From the NCBI RefSeq assembly GCF_963662255.1, contig NC_085049.1:27932142-27996141 (forward strand): a DNA stretch of 64,000 nucleotides, given 5' to 3'. The position numbers were made by a program, and so were the translations under genes. The number at the start of each line of letters is the position of its first letter. Position 1 is the first letter of the stretch. The notes below the pieces were generated by a model. It searched no databases, was not told the origin of the DNA, and saw nothing but the letters and a program-made list of their open reading frames with translations. Origin of the DNA: Cinclus cinclus. Its lineage: Eukaryota; Chordata; Aves; Passeriformes; Cinclidae. Positions 38,001-53,000 of the stretch are shown piece by piece.

Positions 38001-41000
38001 AGCCCAGTTCTTATCTTCAGCATCCTGGATATCATCCAGTTTGGTGGTATCTGTTGCCTGCAGTTCAGTTTGTTACAAAGAGAAAAGGGAGTCAAATAGT
38101 CTTTCTTTTCCCCACACTTAATTTTTCAATTCACTTTTCAATTTTCCCTTTCTCTTCTCTCGTAATAATAAATATATTTCTTCTTGGTCCTGAAACTTTT
38201 TCACTCTCACTCTCCCAGTAACTTGTTAACATTGTTCTTTGTGGAACCCTTGCTGGTATCCATCATACATAAAACCCATGAGTCAACTGGCATAATGTCC
38301 TTCATTACAACTACCAGAGTGCTTCGAAGCTCAGAAAGGTGGACAAGGCTGTAATCAGCAGCTAAGATTAAAATAATAATTTATGTTTGGGTTCTAAAGA
38401 AGCCGTTTGAAATGGGTGATTTTCTTGTCCCAAGGTAATGAACTGTGCAGGTGGGACTGCAGCACACTGGTGAAGTTGAAGGTAATTTGGTCAATAGGCT
38501 GCTTAACAACCTGTACCAGTAACAGAACCTGAGTTAAGAAGTGCAGAACTGATACTTTTCAAAGAAATATTGGGGCTTTGGTTCATTCAGCCTTCTCTTA
38601 CTTTGTAGTGTAGGAACTGTAAAGGTCTTAGAGAAAGATAAGGGCTGGGAGAGAAGATGGGCTGTGGGAAAAACAGCTTCCTTATCTGTCTCAGGATTGT
38701 AATCCTGATGAAAACAAGGGCAGTTTCTCCCACTGATTCACATGAATATTGGGCTGGATCTGAAAACTGCATTTTTCCCTTGTCCAGCTGAGACACTGGA
38801 AATGTATGCAGTGTGGAAGCTAAATATTACCCAACTTTGAAAACAAGGAACGGATTTCAATCAAGTATGTGCTTCAAGGTTTGAACATAGACTATTTAGT
38901 GGACTTAGACACTTTGGTTATGAAATCTTTACAGCTTGAAATGACAAAGTGCCCTGGCTACTGTCCACAACTTAATGGAGACCTGAACGATATGAGCACT
39001 GCTGATAGGTGGATTTAGGTTGGTTAAAAGCTTCAAAATAAATTAGCACATACTAATGCAGTTCAATCTCAGACATGTGAGTTGAGACCATTCATGCTGT
39101 CCCATTCTCTCACAGGCTGTAATACTTACTACTACTGAAGTAAAACTATGGTTTGGGTTCTTAGTGTGTTAAGTATCTGAAACAGGAGGTAACACAGTTG
39201 GCCTCTGACCTGCTAGGTTAGCTCAAAAAGGAGGGATATCTGAAAAGCTTAGGCTGATAATTTCCTTTTGCTTTTTGTGCATTTTGCTGTTTGTTAGGTT
39301 TTGTCATGTGTTGCAACCACCCATTTCACTTTCTGATTTCAGTTATGTGCAGCATATTTCCCTGGGGTTTTTTACTTTTGCTGAAAAAAAGCCTTAGCTG
39401 GACTCATAGTGGAATTCGCTGAAAAACATGTAATTTTTAAGCTTACTCATTTCCTTTCTCCTGCTTGTTTGTTTTTTTAGCTTTTTTCTGTTTGTTTTGC
39501 AGACATATTACGAATGCTACATTGGCCATTTTGAAAGGAGAGACAATTCCACTTGATGTCTTGCAGATCAAGGTGAAAGCATCTACTTATTTGGAACCCA
39601 ATATTCCTAAAACTTTCCTGTTCTCATGTTTTTATGTTGGACTGGTTTTCCTCTTTGTATTGCTGTTACAAATTTTAGTTTATGATATCCACAGTTCTGC
39701 TTGCAATCTTTTGTCCACCATGTGCTATGCCATCAGACAGAATCAACATCAACATCACCTTTCTTTGAGACTCAGAGAGTATTGGTGAATCCAAAACTTA
39801 TTTACAGTGATATTTCTGTAGCAATGGTGAGAGATAGCAGTAGCTGTCTGCTGATTTGATGCATTTGTGTGTATTGTGAAGTTAATAGCTTTCTCTGACA
39901 AACTGAAAAATACAAAATTTGACTATGCCCCGTATGGTTTGTGAATATTATTTTTCTGTTCAGTTGTAGAATGGACATTTCTGCAGCGAGAGCATTGTGT
40001 CACTGTGCAGAGTTCCTTGCTTTTGGCTAGCAGTCAAATCCACAAAATGAACTGGCCATTGCTGGGTGTGCAGTCAAATTCAGTCTACCTGTTCAAATCT
40101 TCACCTCATATTCCTTCCTGGAGCAGATGGAATGTACAATGATTGAATTCTGCTAAGCTTTCTTGCTGTTAACTCTTTGTCATGCCTCTTCTGTTAAACT
40201 TCTGTGTAGAAATTTAACAGAAGTTTTTATGTAGAAATGCTATTTTTCCAACTTCAGAAAATAAAGTTGGAAACAAGGTAAGAGAAAGCAATTTTGCATT
40301 TTTTTTTTTTTACAGGGAGAAAAGGAGCAGCCTGTGTTTGCAGTCTCTGGTTTAAGATGGGGATCTTACAGAGATGCAGGGGTTAAAGTTAGCAAGTAAG
40401 AAAACACTATTTTTTTAAACTGTACCCTTTTTAGCCTCTGTTGTCTAAAAAGACACACCCCCTCTCTCAGGTAAGTCTTGTTTTTGAGTGTAGGCATCTG
40501 ACAGCCAGAGGCACCCACTCTTGCTAGGTCTTGCATTACACACATGGGAGTGTAAGTAAGATGTGTCAGAACTCTTGTAATTTGAAATAAACACTTATTG
40601 GTGCTGACCTGTTCTTTTAAGTATTTACTTTCTTCTTGCCTTGTAGTATCTTCTTCTGGAACTTATTCAGATTTTAACAGGGGGAAAATCTGTCCCCTGA
40701 GTAGTCTAAAATAATTGGTCATTGTTTTTCATCATCTGCCAATGAAAAGCTAGGTGTGTACTCTGAAACTCAATTCCAACAAGGGACATCAGATGCAGCA
40801 GAAATGCTGTTCAGGTTCCTGCCAGTAATGGCATGGACTGTGCTATCTGATGACTGTTCTCTGAATGCTAAACTCATAATTATTGAGGTTTCTCCAAATG
40901 GACATTTAGCATGTCACTGTCTGTATCGAATGACAGGCATTATCTGCTGAAGGAGCAACAGAGCCAAAGCAGCTCACTCCCCAAACTCTTAAGGAGGAAA

Positions 41001-44000
41001 TGCAGCTGTAAGAAAATACCATGTGCTTTGTGAATGAACTGTCTTTGTCAGTAAGGAAGAGGTGGCAGACCTCTGGAGTCTGTCTGGCAAGTGTTTGAGT
41101 AGGTTTGAGAGGTGGTGTGGGATGGGGGAGATGCAGTAAATGGTCAGGTTGTTTGTCCCTGGGAAGCCAGGGACATTCTCAATAGGCTTTGTAGGTGCTG
41201 ACTTGGCTGTGCTGTAGGCTCTCCTGCTAATTGCAGCCCCCAGTTGAAGGAATTTCTGCTCTGCACTCCTACCGGGCTTCCTGCCCATGGCTTGGTTTTA
41301 TCCTGGTGTCAGCCTTCACATCTTTCCTTGTAGGACTTCCCTTTTGTGAGAGTCCTTCGGGCTTGGTGCTGAAGGCATGACAGCACCTTTGGGACATGAG
41401 GCACAAACATCCTCAAGCCCTGCTTCCTTCCATAAATGTTTTTCAATGCAGAGAAACACGTCCAGCTTGAAAAGCACTTCAGGAACAAATGAACAGGTGC
41501 TTAGAGTCTGCTTGGAGCAAAATCCTCATATGCTTGTCCTATTTTTCTACTTTTCTACTTCATCCACTCTTGCTCCCTGTGAGAGATGGGTTATTGGAAT
41601 AAAAACATTTGGTGTGTTCCAGTGCAGCTGATCTTAAACTGAAAAGAGCTCAAAGGGAGTTAAGCCATAAAACACAGTTCCAGAAGTGTGTCTGAATATC
41701 CCTCAGCTAAGGACTGTGCTGCTGGAGACCTAGTGCTGTTTCATGTTAACTATTTTACAGACAGTTTCATGGCTTGAGGGGAGTGGTGGCACAGTTGCAT
41801 GCCTTAATGGTTAATGAGATCCTTTGATCTACAGTACTCTTGAGCTGATGGTGTTTAATGTGCTTTTTTGGCCCTCTTTGGTAAAGGACAGTGATCAAAA
41901 TTTGTGCCAAGCCTGCCTAAATACAGTCACATCTTTAGATTCTATACAGTGCTCTGTGGCTGGCAGGATTTTTATTGTGTAAAACCCTGATTTTGATGTG
42001 AGAATCCTTTGGGACTAATGAATGTTTACTGATTCTTTTGTCACTGAAGCTTTTGGTTTTTTGTTTGTTTCCTCCAACTTTTGTAAATACGCTGTATGTT
42101 GTGGAGATACACACCACCAGCTGTTAGACCACAGACCTTTAAATCATCAGTTGTCTCACATAACAAAGTAAAATTCTTATAGTGAGATGTCCTGCTGCCT
42201 GTAGTGAAGATTATACACTGCGTTTTGGTGATGTGTAACTCAGGATAGGGATGTCACTGCCAGGCTAATGGTGATGTGTAGAAGCTATCTTACAGTATCA
42301 AAAAGCTCAAGGTTGTTGGAGAGCGCTAACAATTGCAAACAAGTCTGTGTGCTCTGACTTCATGCAAGGTTTCTCCCTTTCCCAATATTGACCCCTGGAT
42401 ATCTGAGAAGTTCTATTTCTGTTGTTTTTTCAGGTACTGGTACCTTGGGCCTCTGAAAACCAAAGCAGCTCATTTTTTTAGTACATTTAAGGTAAATATT
42501 AGTTGCGAGGAAAATGTTTTCATTTGGGAAATGAACAGGCTGACTTTGTATAATCTATCTACAAGGTTTTGTGAAGGACTCTGGTAACAATATAAAATGG
42601 GACTAAAACTCAACTTGTTAAAAAGCCTGCAAATTGGTAGACTTACTTCTGAAGAGAGGAAGGGAAAGAGAAATATTTCTAAATTTTTTTAAATTTTTTT
42701 TTTTTTGCAAGATCACCAGGGGAAAACTGTAAAACTGGTGAGCAGCAGTGGTGAAGTGCTGAAGTACTCAGCCACCTTTTCTCAACAGTCTTTGTAATAA
42801 CATTTCACTCTGATTTATTCTTCTGACAGTAGGGTCTATAATTAGACTGCTCATGCACATTGATAATCAGGCTTCCTCATGTAGTAAAATGAACATGAAG
42901 ATGAATAGCTTTTATCTCGCCTTAAACTTTTCTGCTCCTTAAAATTGATCTTGGAAAAACTAAAATTTGACCTGCATGAAAGGTAAGGCATTTTCATTCA
43001 CGTGGTTTTCCTGTTCTCTGAACAAATAAGGAACCTTATGAAAGGCAGTGAAAATACTCAGGAGCTGGTACAGTAGATCAAATAGTGCAGTCTAGCCATG
43101 CTGTCTGTGACAGTGCCAATGCTTCGTTTATCGGAAACTCCTGTAAAGGGGGACTTAATAATGATGCATCCAGAAAAGTTGGAGTGGGTTCCCCATTCCA
43201 GTCCCCAGAAAATTTGACTTTATGCTTCTGTGTTCTGGCATTCTAGGTAAAAACCTATTCTGCATTTCTGTCCACTTCCTTTTTCACTTCCCTTGAGTCC
43301 TTAGGATCAGCTGGGGTTGGTGAGCTATTAACTGTACATTAAACAGATCTGTTTAACCTGCTGAAGGTTAAAGAGAAGTGCCCACTTCAGCCATTTAGAT
43401 AGAAAACTTTCTACCTGATCTCACCTAATTGTGGTATTCATTGTTTTATGTGCCTCTTATGTTATCATTTCATTAATTTCTACAAGAAGTGGCCACCGCC
43501 TGTTGAGTTTTATCTGTCCCTGGTTTGTGTTTGCTGCTCCACACTTCATATTTTCTGGTTTTACTGTGGGTGTCTTCTGAAACAGGATGACCTGTAGCTG
43601 AAAAAAAGCATAATGGGAAATATCACCTCTGATACTGGTAGAGCCATTGTTATGAGTGTTATTATCACTTCTACAATACACAGGCTTAAATTATCATAGC
43701 ATTGCTTCTTTTCCATTTAATCATTAATATTTATTGTTTGTGTACTGCCCTACTGACACAACCTCTGTTTGTCCTGCTTATCATGTAAGTATGAGAGTGG
43801 AGTCTTTCCTCGCTCTCAGAGGTGTGAAGTGAATTAGTTTAACAACCTGTGCTAGATGATCCAAAACTTCTGAAGTTCTGTACGTAGAAAAACAGTTGTA
43901 CTGAGTTCATGTGGGCTCTTGGCTGTGTTGTTTTAGTATATAAATTTAAAAACCAATTAAATGATTCCCTCCCTAAGTCCTATGTTTGGAGCATTTCAGA

Positions 44001-47000
44001 AATTGTTTTCTTAGCAATAACAGGAAATAAACTTCGTCAGTATCCGGAGATATTTCAAAAGCTAAGGTTCTTTTGTAGCCCTGGTACTGGAATCTGAAAT
44101 ATCACCAAGAATAATGCATTAGTATTTTTCTTTTTCCTTTTTCTTTAAGATGCTTTATAAAGCTCACGTGACTTGCCTTAAGAGCTTGTGTTGCTGTGTA
44201 GAAGCACCTGACTATCGGGTCAGGTCTGGATTGTTTGAGTTGCTGGAGAACAAAGGCCTGTCAGGTTTTAGTGCTCCTTGGCTGCACACAGCTCTGTAGT
44301 CTCTGTCTGGATCCTGCTGAGCAGTTGCTCTTTGAGGCTGCCTTTGTGCCATGCAGAAACCAACTGTGCTTTCAGACATTACTGTTGACATGGCTGGTTT
44401 GAGTTGTTCCCTCCAGCCAGAAGTAGCTGTGTCACCCTGCCACACATCAGGAGCAAAGGAAAGATTCCTTCACCCTCTGTTCATAGAGGGGAAAACGCCC
44501 TCACTTCTGTGCAGGGAAGGATTAGATGAGTGGATTTGGGAACTGTGGGTAATCTTTTTGAAGCTGCAGAAATGTCATCTCACCAATGAACCTGGAGACT
44601 GGAGAGCCATAAAGTAGGTTGAGGCAGTGGAGGGGGGGGTCTCTGCAGGACTACATATGAGTACACGATAAATAGGCTACAGGACTAAACAGAATAAACA
44701 GGTAATGCCCTAATGCTAAACAAAATGCACTTTTATCTTCTGTCTTTTCTTTCCATGTAAATCCAAGGAGTGGCCTCAGAAACATCAAGCTGCTCTCATG
44801 TACGTGGGTCCAACTGAGAGACCTCCAGAAGAGCCAGAGGAGAAACCATCCAGGCCTCCTTTGTATGTGAGGCTTTACAGACGACTTCGATCGTACTGGT
44901 CGTCTCCAAAAGGTGGGCTGGGTGTGCTCTGGATAAACTCACATGCAGGCTCTACTGCTCTAACAGACCTGGTGGTCTGGTGTGTGGAGGGCATGACTGC
45001 TTTACTGCTCTCTTTTTTATTACTGTTATTTTTTTTGCTTGTTTCCTTTTTTTTATTTATTAAAACTACGATTTTTGCCAAGACAGTTATACTGGCATCT
45101 GTCAGAAATGGAGCAGAGTAGTCCTGCCAGTGTTTGTGGTCTCATAAACAAATACTCATTTGTAAAGAACCCAGGGCATTCCCTGGACTCACAGTTGCCA
45201 TTGCAGTGGAGGTATCCCTAGAGGATACTTGGCACTTCTGGGTGAGCTTCTTGAAATCTTTTTCCAGCAGAATGGCTTCTTAGTGAACTGGGGAGAGAGG
45301 AGTGGCCCTTGTTTTCCAGGGTGGAGAGAGCTGCTGACACAGAGCAACAAATGTTACTTTAAATAGAGCAGTAAAATTTGGGCCATGCAGAAGCCCTAAA
45401 TTTCTCTCAGTATGTTAAATTCTTTCTGTACCATAAACTTTGTGTTCTCAGAGCTTCTCTTGGGTTGGGCTGTTGTCTGGGCAGTGCACATGGTGGACCA
45501 CAGGAGGAAGGAGAGTGGGTATTTGGCACAGTCTGGTGCAAAGACTTCGTTCCTCCTTGACTAGAAGGGGTGATTTATGCAGGAGCATGAACCAAGTGAC
45601 CTGGATATGAGAACTGAACTGTGGAGCTGCCTCCTGTAGAAGAAGTGTTACCATAGCCTCCTGAACATTGGATTCCTGTTTTTTTGTTACTAGCATTTCA
45701 TGGGTTTTCTAAATGTTCCTGTCACCAGCCCAGGAGATCTGTTAGTCCCTGGACATAAGGACTCACAGGGCTGTGATGTACTGTGCTTGACAGTCTTTTC
45801 TGCTACTGTGTACATGCTGGTGGCATTTTTTTCTTTTCTTCAGTACTCCCAAGCTGCCTTTTAATTCTTGAAGATTTTGACATTTTAGAGAAACAAAACT
45901 AGTGGCCAGAATGGCTCAGACTGATTTTTGTATCTCTCATCTGCTTCATAGTGATCTGTGCAATTAAATTCCTCTTAATTATTGATATCTTCTTTTCCTG
46001 ATATGCAGAATTCCCCCAGGAGGTAGCCCCTGAGGACTGGGAAGAGCTGAAGCTGTCCACCATTGAGCTTTCCATTGCAACTCAGAACAGGCAGCTTGAT
46101 CTAACAGTAAGTCCATTAACATCATTGCATTCCAAATGCTGCCTGCCCACTTTCACGGTCTGGCTAAACTCCCATTCTAGCGTCTATGTAAATAACATTT
46201 ACTGCCTCATGCAAGAAGAGGTCCATGATTGAATCCAGGAATAGGGAAGTTTCAGAGCCATGTAAAAACATTGGGGACTAATGTAAAACTGGGATGCAGT
46301 GGAATCTGCAGGAATTTTTACAAGGTTTCAGTAGCCAAACAAAAGTTTTAGGATTGCCCATGAATAAACAAAGCACCAGGAAGCATTCCTTTCTCTCTTC
46401 ACCTATGTGAGAATGATTCTCTTCTATCAGCTGCTGCTAGAAGGAAGCTGAGCCTGAGTGTCTGGCTGGAATTTTTGATTTTTCTCTCTTTTTTAGACTT
46501 GCAGAGCAGAGTTAAAAATAATTGGTACTAGGGAAAGGACAGGGGATACACTGATTTGAAGGAAAGGAAGTGCAGGTGGTTGAAAGAACAGAAGCAAGGC
46601 AGCAAAGGAGCTGTTCCTGTTATAACCTTCTCAGCATGTTCATGCTGTTCATTCACTGTTTTAGAACTTGTCTTTGGCTTATGCCTGTGTTTTTGGTGCA
46701 ATTTTACTGCTGTGAAAGCTATTTGGATAGGTGTCAGTCTTTAATTTTACAGCAAAATGCTAGCAGTGATCCTAAACTCATGAGCTTCCCTTCATTTCCT
46801 CCTCAAGGCTGCAGGAAACCCTTGCCACTATACCCAGGTTAACAGCAGGTGTTGAACTTACCGCACCATATTTCTTCCTTAGAATTCAGGGTCTTTAAGA
46901 ACATGACAACATTAATTATATTGATATCTTATCTTGTAGGTTCAGACCAAAAAATCCAAACAGGCCAATACAGTTTTTTAAATGTTCTCTGGGTTCTTCT

Positions 47001-50000
47001 TTGTCATGGTTTGTAATTTGGACTGTTAGTGTCCTAGTAATGGTAGAAGCCAGACAGAGTCTAGTATTTGGGTATTTTTTGTGGTTTCTAGGTGGCACTT
47101 GAACACAAGAGTTTTGGTTGTTAAACTGGATTGGAGCCAGTGATGTAAAGTAAAAACAGACCTTCCAAGAATAGAAAAAGTATCTTACTGCCACAAACTA
47201 GCCCTTATGCTCTTTCCGTTGTTTGGTTTGTCTCCCTTAGGGCCTCCAAGATGCACTTTAATACTGGTTTAGAAAAGAAGGAAGTGATGGAGAGTTCTCA
47301 GGTCTCTTGCATAGCCTAGAAAAATAGACAAGTTCATGTTAGACCAGTTGTACTTTCCTGTTTCTAGAGTTGGAAGTACCTTGATAATGCATCTCTTTTT
47401 CTACAGCTATGGATCCCTTATTGCATTCAAGTCCCTCTCTTGAAGTCATTGTCCATGTAGCCCTCAAAGCTGAACAGCAGCTCTCTGGAATCAATACCAG
47501 GACGTATCTGCTGCCTGCTGCCAGGCACTGTTGTCTCTGTGTCTTACCTCAGATTCATGCAGAGGCTGCCCCATTGAAGAGAACTTGATAAAGCCATGCA
47601 GGTGCAGCTCAGGCAGTGCCACCGCAGAACAGCAAAGGAATAAACCAAGTTATATTAATAGATACATTTATTTTTACTTCTGTCACTTTGATTGTATCTG
47701 CACTAGGACTTTTGCCAGGACAGAAATATTAAAATAAGGGAAAAAATAACTTGCATATTAATCAGAGTTGTTTTCCTGGAAAAAGCTGTATTGTATACTC
47801 AGTTTAAGGGCAGCTGAAATAGGAGAGAAGCTAAGTAAGGAGCTTAAAGGATTGTTACCAAGGACACTTTGGTTCCAATTTGTATTGTTTAAAATTCTCT
47901 TACTGTGGTGTTTGGTGGCCAAATGTTGTATCATTGTACTATTGCTTAAATTCATGAAAGGCCCATTGAATAGAAATTAAATAAGTAAACCTAAGAGATC
48001 TGCTATTGTCTTTAATTGTAACAAGAAGCCAAGTGTGTGACTCATTATTTTGCTTCTTGTGGTATTTATTGAATATTCATTAATGGAAAAATGCTGTCTG
48101 TAATTTCTAATTCAGATCCCAAGTTGAGATCTGAAAAAAGCATGAAATGCTGAAATGAATCTTCTGCTTCCTTTTGCGGGACAAAGGACTTGCCATTGTG
48201 TGAACATATTGCAGTATCACGGGTGTGGCATTTTCAAATGTTAACTGCTTGATTTCTGAATCCTTTTTTGCACAGCGCACTGAAGATTTCATGGACATTT
48301 GCATTGAAGCAGAGAGTGTCAGCAAAGGGCAGTTTGTTCACAGAGGGTGAGTATGAGAAGGCTGCAAAAAGGGGATAGGATCTCCAAAAACTGTGCTGGT
48401 TTTCTCTCATGCTGTGCTGCAAAATTCAGAAGCAGAGGACTGCAAAGCACACCAGTCAGTACTGCTTCGCAGGGACTAATACTTTTGTTCTTTAAAATTC
48501 TTCTTCTTCTGTTTCTGTAAACAAGGCAGAACTCCAGAATCTGGAGGGTTAGTATTCAGAACCTCGAGTTCTTCCTAACTTCTGAGTTTGCTATACCTTT
48601 CATCTTTTCCCCCATTGCTGTAAGTCAGTACTGCTTGCCTATTACTATCATTACTGTGTTTTATAGGCAGCTGTGCAGACTTACCCCAGAATCTTTTAGC
48701 CCTAGCTGCTCAGTGGGTTGAGAGGTGGGTCACAGAGATGGTATGTTTGTACCAGTGGTACCTGAGAATTCTTGAATTGTGATTAGACAGGCCTTCTTCT
48801 AAGAAAAGAGCTTCCTTGCCTCAATAGCTCTTGTGAGGAATTAGGTCTGAGCTGGAAGAACTTTGGAAGATGTGAATTTAAACAGGGACTTTAAGCAAAC
48901 TGCTTGTATGTGGAATAAGAAGGCTGCAGGTATGAAGAAGCAGCATGTAGAGAAAGTGAATGTTAATGCTTCCTTTATGTTTGTGATGTTGTCTTGTGTG
49001 TTTGTGTGCTTGTTCCTCCTGCTCTCACGAGATGCAAATCAGAACTGCCTTTTCCAGCTCCTTCATACAGTCCCACTCACAAATACATTGTGGCTTCAGT
49101 GCAGGTTTTACCAGCAGCAGATTTTCCTGCTAAATCCAAGGGAGCTCTTCTCCAGATTACCTTTAAATTTGTTGTTTTCTCAGTCTTCGAGCTCCCTCTA
49201 GTGAAATCAGTGGGAGGATTTCAGTGCAGTTTTTTTACGTCCTTGTCATCACTCTATTAATTCCTGCAAGATACTTGTTTATGATACTAATGGCAACTCA
49301 GGCCCCTTATTTGAGCCTTCCAGGTGCCTCAGTGGGAATAGAATCCTCTGACCTATGCATACACTGTAAGTCAGGTTACCACCTGCAACTGCTTTTAAAT
49401 TGCATGAGTTTGTGGATCAGGGTTGGTTGGGACTGATTTGTTTGCTTTGAAGACTACAGAGGGAAAGGAGAAGGTGGTTTTCCTTTTAGAAGCAAGAGGA
49501 ATCTGGTCTCCTAAAGGAGAGAGATAAAGAAGATGCTGTTCTGGGTTCTTGAACACTTTGCTAGCAGAAAAATGCAGATGAGCTTGTGTGACTTCAGGGA
49601 GACATATTCAAGTGTATTCCCAGTGTAAATAATACCTCCTGTGTTGACTGGACATGCTTCCTGCAGTAGTGTGGCACATTTTCTGACTGAAGTTACAGTG
49701 TCGTGCAGAAAAAGCCTCTGAGGAGCATTACCACTGTCCTGCTGTTGAGAGCTAATTAGAGGCAGTACTGAAAGCTTTGAGCTGTTCAAGCAAAGTTCAG
49801 AGAAACAAGCTCTTTTGATTAAATAGTGCCAAAAAGCCTGTAGGTAACAAAGAAAGACAAAGAGGTGTATGGGGGGTGGGGGAGCAGTGGGAGGGGATGG
49901 TTAGTTGTACAGAGAGGAGTCACAGCAGAAAAAAGGCGCCCTGCTTTTTCAAGGCAGAGTCAGGGTGTGTTCAGAGGTCCCACTGTGCCTTTGCCAGCTG

Positions 50001-53000
50001 GATTTGAGTTAAGACCATTATCAAAAGCCTCCCATTGCCTAGCACCAACAGGGTTCGTCTTTGGAAATGTGTGAAACAGCTCTTTCTTTTTTCTTCTTTT
50101 TTAGTGCATACTTTAAATACCAGATTTTGGGAGGGTGGGTGTTGAAAAAGCTTTTTAGGGAAAATACCTTATCAGTGCAGCTATCAAGGGGTTTTTATAC
50201 TGTAGGGGGCACTGACATGAGATGATGAGAACTGATGGGTCACACAGAGAAAACCACACATCCAGCAGAAAACTACCATGGAGGTTCAGGCAGTGTGTGT
50301 GTCTGGGGAGGTGTGGGTGTGCATCAGTAAGCTGGAGGGCAGCTGCTGTTGGATTTACAAGAAAAGAGGAGGTCATCCCAGGTGTATAGAAGTGCCCTCT
50401 GGCTGTGAATCAGATTTGTGTGAACAAGAGCATCCACAGCAGCCACGGAGCTGATGTTTAGATAAGGTAGGGGAAGAAGAGTTGTTTATAATGGAGTGCT
50501 TACTAAGAAGTGCTGCAGGGAAGGAGAGCAGGTGTGGGAAGTGTGGCATCAGTAATCCACATCCTGGTAGCCATTTTAGATTCTGTATATGAAAGTATGG
50601 AGAGCTGTCACTCCAGGGCACGAGTGTAGTTATCATCTACAGTGCAGAAAACTCGGGTTTCTTGTTAGAGGTCTTACGCTGAATCATTTAGCATTGGCAG
50701 CTTCTGGATATATGAAAACAAGATTCCAGTTGTGTGTTATGTGCATGCAATGGAAACTTGCTGTTAGACTTCTGGTCTTGTTCCTGTTTCACATTGGTGT
50801 CTGGTCTTGAGTGAAGAGCAGAGTCTAAGGGAAATGAATTATTTTTTTTTTTTTATGCTGGACCACTAGAGGAGCAATCACTGCAAGTGGAGTTGTGCCT
50901 TATTTGCTTCTACCAGTGCTCTCCTTTGATTGATCTTTAATTCCATATCTTGGCTCTTTTGAGTTTACCTTGACCCCACAATTACATCTCTATAAAGCTT
51001 CATGTGCCTTCTTTCACCAAAAAAATCTGCTTGCTCACCAGAGTATGCCTTGTATGTATTTAGTATCTAGGACCTTATATGAGAAACTCCAAGCAGGTTA
51101 AACTTTAAGTGAAGAATCTTGCTGCTTGTTTGTACAGCACTGTATAAACTGACAGTATTGCATGCCATCAATGATTTATAATTTATATTGCTGGAGGATA
51201 TTTAATTCCCTCACAGTCACTCATCAATCTTTTAGTGTATACATATTTGATTAAAACCAAACTTTCCACAGTTAATATTGCTTCCGTCCTTCTCTGCCCT
51301 TTCCGTAGCTTTTCTTCCTTTGTCTTTGATTTTCATCTCCTGTTTCAACTCTTCTCTTCTCATGTTCCTTCTCTGGGATTTTCTTTGACTTTAGAGGCGC
51401 TGCCTTCCTCGGGGCATCGAAGATTTGGTGTACAGGGAGATTCTGACATGCTTTTTTGAGTTCTTTTCTAAGATGTTATTTAAATACACCCTTCTTTCAT
51501 ATCAGTCTACAGATGGAAATTTGGGGACAGCAAGCTTCGCCTTTCAGAGAAATATATGTGATAATTCTGCCATGCTTGAGAGTTGTGGTATATTAACACT
51601 AATTCTGTGCTGTTCTGTTTGCTGTTTGTGTGTTGCTGTCTGTCTGTCTGTCTGTCTGTCTGGAGAGGGACCCAAACAGAGAGATTACTGCCTGGGGTGC
51701 AGTATGCGCTTTGCCAGTGCCAAAAGTTTATGTGTGTGGCCAGTCAGGAGGCCAGAGGAAGGTCAGCACAGCAGAGCTTGTGCTCACTCTGCAGCAGCAC
51801 TTGTGGGAAAAAGGAATCACAACTTGCTGTTCTCTAACAGCTGAGCCGGTGACAGGACAGCAGCCTAAGCCTTGAAAAAGACCACGTGGCACTTGCAACA
51901 CCAGCTTTCCAAGACAGTTAAACTGCATTCTATGTGCTCCCTTTTGACACCAGCAGAAGTAGGAAAGGAAGCAGCACTTATCTAAGTACAGTACATAAAT
52001 AAGAGTCTCCCAGGCAGCAGAAGAGAGAAACTGTCAGAACTGGATATGTTATTTGGAACAGATAAAATGGTGAAACACACACTTCATGAGTGATAACAGA
52101 AGCAGCTGATGTGAAATGTCATGCTGATTGGTGTTGATATGAAAAATGTGGGGGGGTTGTTTTTAGATGGTAATTTAATGGCTCAATGTAACTATAATTC
52201 TATCTTTTTTGGTTTAGGTTGTTTAGGTTGCTGGTAAGTTTAGGTGCATGAGATACCAAGAGATGGTAGTCACTGCAGGAAGTGCTTAGATCAGCATGGA
52301 AGTGAAGAGCACAGAACTGTGCTCAGTGTTCAAATATATTCAGTGAGACTTGGAGCAGAAGTTGGTTGGAGGTCGTCAGTGCATTTACAGTTAAACTCAC
52401 AAATATATATAAATATATATATATATATGTATTTATAAAACCTCGAAGTTTACCAAATGCATAATGATTTACCACAACAAAATGTCATCTCTGAAGAAGT
52501 CTGTTTCTGAGAGAAGCATATTCTTACCTCTCTTTTGGTTTGGACAGAAGTCAAAAGATGCGTGATCCACACATGTGTCCTGAAGGGAGTCAGCACATCC
52601 AAGCCAGCAGATGCATCTTGCAACTTCCAGAGGTGAGAAACTGAGACAGCTGAAAAACTCTTTCACTTTGTTTCTTGTGCCTGTTGATGCTGCACTTTAA
52701 GAAATTCCTACTCTAAATCTGGGAGATTGATTACACTGCATGTAAGAGACTCAGTTCCACAGTGCAGCCAATGAGTCCCTTGCCAGGACATACATACTGC
52801 AGTTCCCCAAGTGGTCTGTAAACCTGAAGGGGGAGCTTTGTTCTTCCAGGAAATAGTGGCAGATATTTTATGATGACAGTCATGGTGATTAAAGGGTCTC
52901 TTACTTGAGTGTATTGCATACAAATGGGAATTTCCACCTGAACATGAGGAGCTTCTTTGCTGTGCAGGTAACCGGGCACTGGAGCAGACTGCACAGAGAG

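Larger units (their letters stand above)
37471..44767 (+). other. AGK: AGK introns 7 to 10
   Basis: Introns at 37471-39502, 39573-40315, 40396-42433 and 42492-44767. Intron 8 holds an 11-bp inverted repeat at 40188-40223. A poly-T/A-rich patch lies near 42680-42707. No genes recognised. Confidence 0.85.
44913..52547 (+). other. AGK: AGK introns 11 to 13
   Basis: Introns at 44913-46008, 46107-48275 and 48347-52547. Intron 13 carries a (TGTC)6 repeat and an AT dinucleotide repeat. No genes recognised. Confidence 0.85.

Noticed and set aside
39465..39788. Open frame with hydrophobic tail as a membrane protein
   Set aside because: It is AGK exon 8 plus intron read-through; the hydrophobic part is intronic.
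44798..45121. Open frame with a hydrophobic C terminus
   Set aside because: It is AGK exon 11 continuing past its donor into T-rich intron, which produces the Leu/Phe run.
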